Origin: Anas platyrhynchos
Taxonomy: Eukaryota > Chordata > Aves > Anseriformes > Anatidae
DNA length: 64,000 nucleotides
Direction of reading: 5' to 3'
Assembly: GCF_047663525.1 (NCBI RefSeq)
Contig: NC_092588.1
Coordinates: 108,519,001-108,583,000, forward strand
Shown here in pieces: positions 49,382-61,520 of this stretch; the stretch's first letter is position 1; each line of letters begins with the position of its first letter. A model generated the notes under the pieces. That model saw nothing but the letters and a program-made list of their open reading frames with translations, did not search any database and was not told the origin of the DNA. The translations under genes and the position numbers were made by a program.

Positions 49382-52300
49382 CTATCTCTGTTTATTTATT
49401 TTCTGCATTAGCAATAATAGCAAATCTTTCTAACAAAAGTACTCTTTAATCAGTCACCCAGGCTAGCTCTAGCTCTTTCTGAAAGGTGCAAAGGCTGCTG
49501 TTCCCTTGTAACACTGAGTATATGGTGTGCCAGTGCAGAATTAGGTCTGTGCAGATCCTTATGATTCATGTTGGTGTAATCTCACTTTGTTTTAGTAAAC
49601 GTTGCCCCACAGACATGGGATCACTTACAGGCTGGGATCTGTGCTCACACATCTATTGCAAAATACAGCCTGCTAAAAACAGCTGTAAGGAGCTCCCTTT
49701 GTCTGGTTGGGGTTCTTCACTTAAGTGCTTGTGGTGCCTGATTAAATTAGTAATCAGAGATATAGTCATGCTATTTTGTGACTCTGAGAGCCTTGATTGT
49801 GGATTATATTTACACACTGCAATTTCTTCCTAAATGGAGCTCTTTGTATTCAAGGACTTTGAGAGTCTTTCAGTCTGCAATAAAATCCAGTTTACTACAT
49901 AGACGAGCTCTTGCAGTGGTGCCAAACCCTTGGTCAGGCATGCTGGGTAAGACGGTTTTTCGTTTGCACAATAAACAGGGCTATGTAAAAGTTCATGTGT
50001 GGTACGGCGGTTTTGCTGACCCTTTACACTGAAATACTGCACTGTCAGATGCACTGAATGCCTTCGTGTAGGGCTGCCTCGGAATGACAGTTTCCTTTCT
50101 TGTCAAAACAGGGAACGGCTTGAACTAAAGCCACATACATGCTAACAGCAAACTTTGTGGTATAGAAAATGCTTGTGCGGATACAAAGCCTGTGGCCTGT
50201 CCCTGGTCAAAACAATAGGACTGGAAAGCCATCCAGCCCTTGCAGCATGTTTTGTTGAGCTTAAAAAACATAATGTATGCTAAGCCAGTGGCTCTGTCAC
50301 ACGCACATAGGTGGCAGAGTTAGGCTAGAGACCCGACTCCACGGCCCTTCAGATAAATGGGACAGATTAAACAGGGAAGACCCTGTTTAAATCTTTTGCT
50401 TATTCCCTTCAGAACAGGGGCAGGAAGCTTAATCTTCCACCTCAGCCCAGCTGCATTTACTTGTTTCTGCAAAAGGGTGCAGGGAAAATGAATACAATGA
50501 GGTGCTCCTAGATGGGGGAAACTTCAGGCCAGGCTGTGCTCCAAAACAGCTCAAAGCAAGCTCTAGCCCTAAAGCACAGTGGTACTTTAGTGGGTACTGA
50601 TTATTATTATTTTTAATATTATTTACTTTATTTATTTCTTTATTGGATCACTTTTACTAGACAACAACTTATTTGCCGATATTACTGTAATACTAACATA
50701 GGGACCTTCTTTATAAAAGCATCAGTGGGACTTGAAAGATATAATTCTATTCCTTGATTTGCTATTCTCCTGCAGCATCACTTCAGAACTTCGTGCCCCA
50801 TTTTTCCTTTGACCCATTGCTTGCCTACTCTGTGAAATCTCTTTGGACCTGGATTTTAATTATTTCATTTTACTAGAAAATGGGGATTTCATCTCACTTG
50901 AGCCTTTATTTGAGTTGTAACGTAAGTAATATTTAATGAATGAAGTATTTTTAGTGCTTATTTTGAGGTAACCCAACAGATATAGTAGCCATTTAGCCAC
51001 TTATAGTAGTGAAGCCTTTGGATGAATTAACAGACCAGATGAACAGATACAACTCAGGCACTTATAATGAAAGTCATTCATTCTTTCCAGGAAATTATAG
51101 TACCATCTTACAGATTGCTGGAATGATGCTGCCTAATGGCATTTTCCTTCTGCCACAGAAGAGCTGCACTGCCTCCTCCCCCTTTAGTAAAATGAAGAGT
51201 CCTACAGGACAGCAAATGGGTCAGGAATGCTCCCAAACCGATTTTTTTTTTTTTTTTTGGTGTTCAGGGGTTTCTGTTCAAACAGCTGGAAATGCATTTG
51301 CCTCATGCATTTTCTCTTCTACTATAGTTGCTGCTACAATCTCATTTAAGCAAACTTCCAGGAAAAAAAGTCTGAACTGCTGAAAAAAAGAACTGCCTGA
51401 TAGCAGCTATACTCACTGTCCCTCTAATGAGGCTCTCATCCCCGTTTCTGCTCAGATGCAGGTGTCTGGAGAAAAGAGTAGAAAGGGTGACAAGAGCATG
51501 GTGATGCACCTCTGAAAGTCCTCCAGGGGCTCCATGGCTTCTGGCAATGGCCACAGGATAGGTCTGGGCTGTGGGTCACGGCTCCAGCTGCTGCAGGGAC
51601 CCACACGTGTGAAGGTGGCAGTCAGCAGGATGTGAACCTCCAGGGCTGAGCTCCATCTGACTGCAATGTGCTGCCTTTAGTACAGTCCTGCCCGATCACA
51701 CTCAAACCAGCCTACGTTCTTCCGCAGCTATTTAAATACACAATAGCACTTGTTACCGTATCTGTCTTGCTAGTTGTTCTTTTTGGTAAGCAGTGTTTCA
51801 TGGTCTTGCCATTTGTAAGAAAAAAAATATGTTTGTTTTAGGATTTGGTCTCCATTAGGTTTTGATTTGTGTTTTTCCCAAGCTTGGCTCAGCATCCCCT
51901 GAGTTGCAGAGAGAGCTTAACTGAGGCACAGAAAAGTACAGCGAATAGGTGCAATCCCACCCAGCTCTCTCCTACTTACAGCCTTGCTGTGTTCTTGAAG
52001 ACACCTTTTCCCAGGGGCTCCCTGTGTTGTTCAGTGTTGATGGCAAGTCATAAAACCTCAACCCAGGCTTCTTAATAAGCCCATGTGCCTCTCCTGGCAG
52101 CCTGCTGCTCTAGCTCCAGGCTTCTGCACTTCATACGTTCAAATGCTTTTATTTTCTGTTGCTGGACTCACCTTGTTCAGCTGCCTAACTGGGCCAGCAA
52201 GACAACCTTGCATTGCTATGAAGACCTCTCCTATTCCACTGCAATGACTGGCTTATTGCCCCTGCTCCCTGAAATGTTCCCATCGCCTTCCCCACCACTG

Positions 52301-53428
52301 AAGAAACCCTGTATCCCTGCAAACCATCAGGGCAGGAATTGAAACTATCACAGGCATTGCTGCTTCTATAGGCAGTGTCTTTCGTGTTGGTTAATGAGGC
52401 CTTTGAGGGCTTTATTACTACGGCAGTAGAACTGCTTGGTGGCTTGTGTGGCACAAATAAAGTGGGACTAAAATTGTGACTTCAAAAGTTGAAAGGAATG
52501 CAGTTACTGTGTGTTTGTTAATTCCGTCTTTGCAGGAGGATAGCAGCTGCTTTTCTTTTCTTTTTTAACAGATGGAGTGATTTCTCATGTAGTGTTACAG
52601 TAATGACCAACGTGACACAGAAGGAAAATTCTGTGACAATATGGTGAGCAAGATTTTACTGACAGCTCCACTTGGTTGTAATTTGTAAGCTCTACATTGT
52701 TGCTCTATTCTTCCCCCCTACCCCCCAAATGCTGCCTGTCTTTTCTGCCATATAGAATTAGATTTCAAGTTGCATGGAACAGTTTAACTGAGGCACAGAA
52801 ACTTTTACCTGTAAGCTGTTCAAAATCTTTAACAGAACTTACACCCAGTCATGAGTTAAAAAAAATAAAAACAATATCACTGCTTTGCGAAGTGATAGTG
52901 TGAAAATTATCCCCTACTTCATTTACCTGTTGAGATTGATTTCTATTGAAGGAGCTGACTTCCTATCAAAGACAGCAGCCACCCTCTTTGCTGTAGGCAA
53001 TCTAGCCCTCTAGCCACAAAGGTGATGCAGACACAGACCAGCTCCACACAAGAGCACAGCCTTGCCCCATCAGCCATGTGTGATAAAGTGTGTGGGCCAG
53101 GAGTGACCAGGAAGGAGTGCTTGCATCCAGCTATATAGCTAAACCACGTGCAGGTGCTGGAAAGAGGCACAGAGACACGACTCTCAAGAAAAATCAGCTG
53201 CTTCTGCTGTGCATAGAAGGGCTCAGAGCAAATTCCACCATCCATTCATAGCAGAGATGAAAATGCAGCTGGAGAGCCCTACACAGAGCCCTTCTTTTGC
53301 AAGGCATTGTTAACTCTGTGTCAATATGCGTATTTAGCTGCATGCATAAGGGAAAGGGCTTTCAACACCCTCATAAGCTTCTTGGTAATTTGTATGGGGA
53401 ATATGTCACAAGATAATAGATATCAAAT
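49382..53428. other. Unique non-coding sequence with traces of an old repeat
   Basis: No gene is recognised. A 17-base T run lies at 51242-51258. Two matching short segments at about 51903-51934 and 52770-52801 may be old SINE relics; see the findings. Confidence 0.42.
51242..51258. repeat. Poly(T) tract, 17 nt
   Basis: An uninterrupted T run. It is a mononucleotide microsatellite. Confidence 0.88.
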
Positions 53429-54475
53429 CATAGAATCATACAATGGTTTGTGTCGGATAGGACTTTAAAGATCATGTAGTTCCAATCCACAGCTATCCAC
53501 AATCATGTAGCATCCAAAACTTCTCAGGGTCAACCTCTTCTGGTGCCTCACCACCTTCTGAATAAAGAATTTCTTCCTCATGTCTAATCTAAATCTTTTC
53601 TTTTTGTTTAAAGCCATTACCCCTTGTCCTATCCCTACCCTCCCTGACAAAGCGTCCCTTCCCAGCTTTCCCATAGGCCCCCTTTAGGCAGTGGAAAGCT
53701 ACTCTGCGGTCTACCCAGAGCCTTCTCTTCTCCAGGCTGAACAACCCCAACTCCCTTAGCCTATCTTCCTAGGAGAGGTGCTCCAGTTCCTTGATCATCT
53801 TCAGGGCCCTCCTCTGGACTTGTTCGAATACATCCATGTCCTTCTTGTGCCGGGGGTCCCAGAGCTGAACACAGTGCTCCGGGTGGGGTCTCATAAGAGA
53901 AGAGTAGAGGGGTATAATCGCCTCCTTTGACCTATGGGCCATACTTCTCTTGATGCAGCCCAGGATACCGCTAGCTTTCTGAGCTGCAGCAAGCACATGT
54001 TGCCAGTTCATGTTGGGCTTCTCTTCAACCACCACCCCTAGGTCCTTCTCCTCAGGGCTTCTCTCAAGCCAACCTGTATTTATGCTTGGGATTGCCCTGG
54101 GAAAGACGCAGGACCTTGCACTTGGCCTTCTTGAACTTCATGAGGTTCACACAGGCCCACCTCTCCAGCTTGTCCAGGTCCCTCTGGATGGCATCCCTTC
54201 CCTCCAGCGTGTCGACTGCATCACACAGCCTGGTGTCATCAGCAAACTTACTGAGGGTGCACTCAATTTCACTGTCCATGTCACCGACAAAGATGTTAAA
54301 CAGTGCCGATCCTAATAGTAACCCCTGAGGAACACCACTGGTTACTGATCTCTACCTGGACTTTGAGCTGTTGATCGCAACTCTTTGAGTGCGACCACCT
54401 AGTGACTTCCTTACTCACAGAGTGGTCCATCCATCAGATCCATGCCTCCCAAATTTAGAGACAAGGATATCTTCC
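53429..54475 (-). mobile_element. CR1 LINE, 5'-truncated copy with reverse transcriptase C-terminus and 3' UTR
   Basis: Two complete terminal octamers (complements of ATTCTATG and ATTGTATG) lie at 53429-53444, marking the 3' end. Reading leftward on the minus strand from 54279, the frame encodes [13 protein letters not shown] with the reverse-transcriptase catalytic-type FADD box at 54235-54246, then a stop at 54064-54066. A shifted frame carries EEKDLGVVVEEKPNM, ILGCIKRSMAHRS and HKKDMDVFEQVQRR down to a stop at 53769-53771, with recognisable LINE peptide (DRLRELGLFSLEKRR) beyond it. The 3' UTR follows. The copy therefore spans about 1.05 kb, has at least one frameshift and one nonsense change, and is inactive. 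It is the best-preserved LINE in the window. The left boundary is where similarity fades, after 'atttagagacaaggatatc'. Confidence 0.97.
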
Positions 54476-55139
54476 AGGATATGTATGGTTATATATATGG
54501 GAGAGATGGGATGTTTTTCTACTCTTGCCTTTTGTCTATTAAGCTTGAAATCTGAGAACTAAAGAAAAGAAAAAGTGAATGTTTGTTAGCTTGAATGCTG
54601 TAAATAGTACAGGAGAATCAGTTTTTTTAAAAGGGAACGTTACAAAACAATGAGGGTGCTGTCTGTCTGTGGATGAGGAGGAAGACCGACAGAACAATCC
54701 AGTGGATTCAGAGCATATTGGTCTGCTAAGGAGGACAGGTGGACCTTGTAGGTACCGTAATCTTTACCTTCTCTGCTATAGTCTTCCTTACTCCTGAGAA
54801 ATCTGGATGGGCAAATTCTTCTCTTGGAAATGGTTGCCTAAGAAATAGCGTCAAGGTCTGTTTTTCTTGCTTGCTACTATATTCAAGTTGCTCTCCCTGT
54901 CCTGTTACACACTGTGTACGTTGCAAAGCACAGCCGTTTCGTGATAACAGGGAGAAATACCCCTAAGAGAGAGATTTTTCTTTACAGTCTGTAAATGAGA
55001 CTTTCTCTCTGCTGTATCCTGCAGAATGATATTGACAGGGCTGTTTTAATCTCTGTAGCAGATTTACCTTTAATTTCTGCAGTTGGTGGAAACCTGTGAT
55101 ATTGTTTTTCAGATGGTTCATTAGAACGGGGGGGGATTA
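54476..55139. other. Non-coding; no recognised feature
   Basis: No exon or repeat is recognised. Two small open frames on opposite strands (54726-54966) have no domain. Confidence 0.42.
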
Positions 55140-55400
55140 GCCAGCTTCTATATTTTGCATTAACTGCCTTTTAAAATTTCTCCAAGTGAAGGGCTACCAG
55201 CCTGCTGCTCAGTGACTAATAAATTTGATTCATCCTCGCTCCCCACAGGGTTATCCTCCTTCTTACTAATGTTTGACATTTTACGTTTTAATTAAAATCA
55301 CCCTCCAAGCAGCAAACCACTAAGAGAATGACAGATATTCTTACTGCAACAAGCTATAAGCAAAAGGGCAATTCACTAACTATATCTTCAGTAGTTCCTT
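55140..55400. promoter_or_regulatory. Candidate conserved non-coding block
   Basis: GGGATTAGCC (bicoid-class TAATCC-like on the other strand), GCATTAACTGCC, GACTAATAAATTTG, TTTTAATTAAAATC and further AT-rich cores lie within 260 bp of repeat-free sequence. This resembles an enhancer. Conservation is not measured. Confidence 0.27.
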
Positions 55401-58400
55401 TCAGTTATGCTCTACATGACCACCTAATGTTTGTGCCTGTGTGAGAGAAAAGGCAACACCTATCTTAATGTCCAGGGTACTTCCAGGCTAAGCAGATGTT
55501 ACCATTTAATGTCTTCATGTCAGGAGGAAAAATTGGGGCTGAGGAGCAGTGGTGCTTGGTTGGTGCTATAAAAGCCCATGTGAAGTCATGTAGTCTAAGA
55601 GAAGGGGAGAATATCAAAGAGTAACAATGTAATTCTAAGCAATTGTAATGAAAATTCTGTAAAACTGAAAAACAGCTGCCCTAGCCATTGTTGAGGGGCT
55701 GGTTTTATGTGGGCTTCCCTGCCATGGAGAGCAGGCATGTGAAGGGTAAAGCTGGAAGACAGGTGTAGAGAGGGGCTTTGTGTGAGGGTCTGAAGGTAGA
55801 AGAAAGATAATCCACTGCAGATGCCTTCTGAGTTACTTGATGATAGCATGATGGTGGAGCCAAAGGGACAAGGATAGGCGTGGGCAGAGGGACACAGGAA
55901 CTCTGTTAGGACATTAAGGATCTGGTGCCTGACTTTGTTTGGGGAGACAGATGAAGGAAAGACAATGAGCTGGTAGCTTGGGAATGGCATCAAACCCAGA
56001 ATAAGCCCTTCTGCTTTTACCTCTGACAGAGAGTCTGGTGACACTTGTGGAGCTGACTGTGACAAGCCAGTCTTTTTCAGATGCCAGTGACTGGATGTGT
56101 GCAATGTAAGAACTAATATATTTCCTCTCCCTGTGCAATCTAAGAGCTTGCTGTCAGAAGGCAGTGACACAGGCCTATGCCTCAAACAATGAAGCATCAT
56201 CATGACTCTCACTGGCCTGTCTTACTCCATCTGAAATTCAGCAACAACAAATATTTTTCTTGTACAAGTTGTGCCTACTGTTGTTGAGGATTTTTATTTT
56301 AAACGTCTTCAGAAAAGAAAATGTGCAGGAAAACTTGCAAAATCCCGCAAGTTACAGGCTTGCCCAGGCCATTCTGAATTATGATACAAATGCCAAAGGA
56401 ATGGTGGAGAAATGACAACTCCTGTTCATGTGATATTCTGTCTGCCCTTAGGAGATGAACAGAGTGAAATACGTAACTTCTGAATGGAAACCTACCTAAC
56501 AGAGAGGAAAAAGACTTAAATATTTCGGTATGAATAAATGGTGAAAGAGAGGAAGCTGTAAGACAGGCAGTAAGGTTTTGTATTAGCAGCTCATTCCTTC
56601 TCCTTTCTGAGGCAGGAAAGTTAGGGAGACATGATAGTTCCTCTTAAGCATCTTAAATGATCTGCATTTCAGCATTGTCAGATACAGACAACCAAGTGGG
56701 CCTAACTGGTCTCCTGTAACTCCAGGGAGACCTCACTTTGCTTAGCTGGAGTAGCTGGTAGATAGCAACAACCCTATAGCAGGTCCTGTTGGTAAAACAG
56801 CTCAGTGAATAAAAGGTTTTGTAAAAAACAGTGTTTGTGTCTCATTGTGCCTCAATGCTTTAGCAGGGAATTTATGACAGAGCTGCCTCTTTCTTTTCAA
56901 ACATCTGAATTGCATGGAGGAGGCACTTGTGTCAGCCCTGCTAGAACCAGATGGACTTCCTAAAGGACACCTTTGAGCAGTTATGATGGAAAGGATCCTG
57001 GCTTTTTTCAGAAGCAAGTTTTGTTCAAGATTATTTCTGTGTCAAAATTACAAGGCAGCATGGATGTTTTGCCAGGCTCTATGAGTGGCATATACTTGTG
57101 AGAAAATAAGAAGCAGGCAGCATTCCTCAGGAAAAGAGGTACAACACTGCATGGGTTCCTACTCTCTGCCAGCCGTTTCTCAGACACGTTTTGTTAAGAG
57201 CTTGTCTACACAGTGACACAGAAGGAAACAACCAAACTAGCTAAACGGTCTGAATTTAGAGTGGATTTATTAAATTGCATTAAATCTCTGTGTAGATGTT
57301 CTCGTTCAGAATTAAAGTGAAGCGAGATAAGACTTATAAAGGCTGATGTAGTTCTGAAGGAGCATACGTACATAGAGCTTTAATACGTTTTAACTAATCC
57401 ATTTTAGCAGCTAATTCAGATTAACCATACTCAGTGTTCTTCTCTGGGAAAGCCCTTCAAGGGAACAAGACATGGAAAAACATCGGGCTCAGAAGTTTTT
57501 AAACATCCAGTGCTGTCAGTTGTAAGGTGGATAATTATTGCCATGGCATTCCCACTGTGGGTGGATGCGTGTGAACCAGTGCTGTTGGAGGGGCAGTGGT
57601 TCTGGGGAGGGCTGGCCAATGCCACCCCCTACTTCCAGACAGAAGATTCTCTGGAATATGGCACAGCTTCAGCTAACTTGATGGTTGAAGGAATATTGAT
57701 TGTTCCTGAAACACGCCTGCTAGCAAAATGCATCCTCCCAACAACAAGCATAGAGTTGGCTGGTACCTGTGCCTGCTCACAGTTACATGCAGTGGAGACA
57801 AGAGGTAGTGTGAGTGTTAATGGTTCCTCTCCTGCTGGGATTGAGGCCAAATCCTGGCTGTCCTCCTATGTGTAAAGTGGCCCAACAAAGAATGAATAGC
57901 TCTGTATTGTCTCTTCTTTTATCTGAACAAACAAAAGCTGGAATTTAAGTTTTGTTATTGATTTATAAAATATATTGAAAGCAATAACTTACATAAAAAT
58001 AGGAGATGATGAATAAATAATGAGGGAAAATACAGCAGTCTGTAAATATAGTTAAGAATGCAGTTGTACAGTGAAAGGAAAGGTATAAAAATGTAGATGA
58101 CTAAAGCAATATGTGTGCAAAGGAAAAATAATCTACTATGAATTAGAATATGCAAGCATCGGGGACTAAATTGCTTTTACTACTCCATACATTTTTTTAA
58201 AGTACCTAGAGGCCTTCAGGTATGACTGCTAAAATAAAAATATTATTATTATGGATTTTGGGGGGCAGATGAGTTGGAACTGGAGGATGTCCCCTGTGCC
58301 TTATGGCTATTTCATGTGGTTAAGTGCACTGGGCCAAATTTATCCCCAGTCTGCTATATCTACTGTTGAAAGCACTTTGGAGAAGTGCATATTAAAGCTA

Positions 58401-60576
58401 CATCTAAAGAAGCACTGAATTCTGAACAGGCACTCAAAGCAAGGCAATAAAATCAAGGATGTTCTCTCAGGTCAGTTTAGTTTTGAGCGAGGGGAGCAAT
58501 TGCTCCATCACATTGGTCCAGTGAATTTGAAACAACATTGTGTGAAAAATATGGTAGCAAAATAATGTCTCCATGTGGGAGAAGCACTAATGCTAATCAC
58601 TGGCTAGGCTGCTGCTCGGTTTTTACTTGTAGGTTTTATCCTAATTTTTTCATTGATTATTATTTTTCCCTAGTGACTGCTAAAGTAACTTTCCTACCTG
58701 TTTTTCAGGGAAATTTGAGGCCAACATTTTTGCTGGATTACCGAGGTCATGTAAAAAAATATTCTTCATTTGGCTGGTGTGCAGCAGCCTACAATGGTAG
58801 CCGAAAATCTTCATGCTGGCAAAAAAGGAGATGGGACCGAGCCTTGGAGGATGACACCAGGACCTTGGTGCCTCTAATGGGTCTGCAGATCTGTTTTAGA
58901 TCTGTCTCCCATTTACTTCGGAGCATTGGGCCCTTCAGTAAGCACCTCCATGACCTTAAGGCTCAGGCAGGATGGCATTTGAAAGAAGAAAAAAAGAGCC
59001 ATGTGAAATACCACTACCAGAAAGTGAAAAGCTACAGGCAGTGGGATGTCAAGGGACCTCAAATATGCACTTGCTTGCTTGTGCCCTTGCTTGTTATTCC
59101 GCAGTGACAGGTTGAGGGAGAGCTCGCTGAGCCATTCAGGTGGGGGCTTCGTAATGTTGAGATGCATTCTGTGTATTTTTGCAACTGTAACAAGGGTAAT
59201 GAAGTTATAACATAAAAACTCCAGTACCAGGCTGAGCTAAGCCATGGCATGTGGCAGAGATTGGAAATGTGCTCTCAAGCCTTTTTGCTCCCTGGAGGAG
59301 CAGGGAGCCTCACCCAGACGTTTTGCTGCTTCCTGCTGTTTTTGTCTCTTTTATTTAAGTGCTGCAAAGCAGGAAAGAGGCAGAGCTCGGGCTTGGCTGA
59401 CCTTGGTTCACATCTATGCTGTAGTAAGGCCTGTGTGTGAGAGCTGAGAGGTGTGTATGCAGTTGATAGGAGTGCATGCAAGAAATGGTTTCAGTCTTTC
59501 CTGGATACCCTTGGCTACACTAGCAATGCAGCACTGCTCTTTCACCTTCTATTTCAATTTCTGCTAGTTAAAAATGTCCCTGCTTGTAGCTGTGTAAGAA
59601 GCTTGTATCTCCTATAGCTTGGGCTTTGTATCCGGCACTGTTCTTGGCACGGGGGCTGCTTCACCGCGTAAGGGACATGATGAAATCTGTGGAGGAAAGC
59701 TCAATTTTCTATTTCCTTTTGTTTGGGCTAGAAGGATGTAAATGTTTTTAAAAACAAACGAGTGTTTTCTGTGCAGATCCTCTGCGTTCTGGGAGGCGCA
59801 AGTCCCACGTGTGATGTCTTGCTGCCCTCCTCCAACAAGGCACTTGCTGGTGGTCAGGTTGCTCCTAGAGAGGTCAAGGCAGTGCTGCCACTGACTTTAA
59901 GGCTGCATGACTGCAAACTAGAGCAGGTGTGCAAGTAATTCCTAGGGATTATGCTTGGATTTGTCCTCCTCCAGTGATGTCCTCCTCCTGGCATTAGAGC
60001 CTGCCTTCCTGCTCTCATTTCTGTTCTGCAAAAGGACAAGTGATGTTCTGCAGATTGCACAGGCAGGTACGTTCCAGGAAAGACAGGAAAGTAAAGCACC
60101 TTGGGAGAAGGAAATCCTTTGGTTATCTTGTTTTGCAGGGCCTCATGCTGGATGTGAAGCACCAAGAGGTGCCCACCACCTCTACAGGTCATACCCACAA
60201 ACACCTGAATGAGGAACAGCAGCAGCAGGACTGCCGCGGCTGGGGTGCTGCCAGGAGATGGGCAAGACTAAGAACAAAAGTCAATACTACCTTGTTTTTC
60301 CCACCTTCTTTGTTTCAAAAGGTGACTTTTGCCACTTTCCTTGTCACGGAGGGCATGTTTAGGCTGCCCTCCTGGGTTATCATAGCCACGGAGGAGCTGG
60401 CTTGCAGGAGGGAGCAAAAGTTTACGTTTGTCAGAGCAAAGCGTGGAAGCATGGGATTGGAGAACACTGGGTGCTGCCATATAAGCGCTATAGCCCCAAG
60501 TCTAATGGGTAATAGAGTCATTAATTCTGCTGATTAACTTGGCCTTGGGGTTCATGGAAATGACATCCACCTCCAT
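55401..60576. other. Long unique non-coding stretch with two longer unexplained open frames
   Basis: It contains the two longest plain-sequence open frames in the window: 55595-56212 on minus (205 codons) and 58538-59107 on plus (189 codons). Neither has a domain I recognise. No interspersed repeat is recognised. Positions 57955-58155 are AT-rich. Confidence 0.42.
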
Positions 60577-60613
60577 TCTTTTTTTTTTGTTTTCCTTTTT
60601 TTTTTTCTTCCTT

Positions 60614-60647
<34 letters not shown>
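60577..60647. repeat. T-rich tract ending in poly(T), 31 nt
   Basis: T runs are interrupted by G, CC, CTTCCTTCCC, then an uninterrupted run of 31 T (60617-60647). It is a large simple repeat, probably unstable in length. Confidence 0.92.
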
Positions 60648-60650
<3 letters not shown>

Positions 60651-60789
60651 CTCAAACCGTGGAACGAGGGAGCATAAAAAAACAAGCTAATTAGAGAGAA
60701 ATCAGGAGAAAAGAAGCAGGGAGAAAAGAGAGACAGTCTGAGCATTAATGAGACTGATTTGGGAAGAGGATGTGACAAGCTCTTCAAAA

Positions 60790-61520
60790 GCATTATTGTC
60801 AAATGTGTCACTGTTTCATAGATGGCTAGCGCTACCTTTGAGCTTCATGCTGATAGTTAATGATTTGAAACTATAAAAAGATTGAAAAGGTAAAAGGGAA
60901 AATGTCAGACTCAACTGGATTTTAATGAGGACCCCCCCTCCCCACTTTTCTCTTTTTCCACGTGAAGCAGCCTTAGAAAGTACAAAAAAAGTTCGCTTTA
61001 CCCCTGCCCAGTCACACTCGCAAGGCAAAAACTGTTTACAGAAGGGAAGGGAAAGCCTGGAGATCCATCCGTCTCCCTCTGACCACCATCCATCTCCTCT
61101 TCACCAAACCATCAGCTTCTCCATCCGCTGCCAAGTGGCGGTGGGGTTGTGGCTGTACAGGCACAGGGCTGACAAAAATAAGCCAAGATTGATGGAAGAG
61201 ACAGCTATAGCTCTTGTTTGTTTTTTTGTGACGTGCTGAGCAGAAGCAGTCTTCACACTGTGAAATGTAACAAAGAAATCTAAAGTGATTATGCAGGTTC
61301 ATTTGTCAGTATCACTGCTCCAGCTATTGCTGTGTGCGACAATGAGATGACAAGGCATTTATTGCTGATGGTTGGTTATTAGCCGCATTATAGGAAACAT
61401 TAGCACAATCTAGGATACATAGACCAGGGAGACAATAGCTTTCTGGGCTCCAAACTCAGCAGGGTAGCCTTGTCATTAAATTCGGTAGTGCCAATTTAAT
61501 TTTTTTTTTCTTTAAATAAA
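60790..61520. promoter_or_regulatory. Candidate conserved non-coding region
   Basis: Two repeat-free patches stand out. The first (60790-60920) has GCATTATTGTC (SOX-like ATTGT), GATAGTTAATGATTTG and AAGATTGAAAAGG. The second (61290-61500) has TTTATTGCTGATGG, GTTATTAGCCGC, GACAATAGC and GTCATTAAATTCGG. A plainer, purine-rich middle separates them. The mixed, low-CpG texture with SOX- and homeodomain-like words suggests regulatory DNA. Confidence 0.27.
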
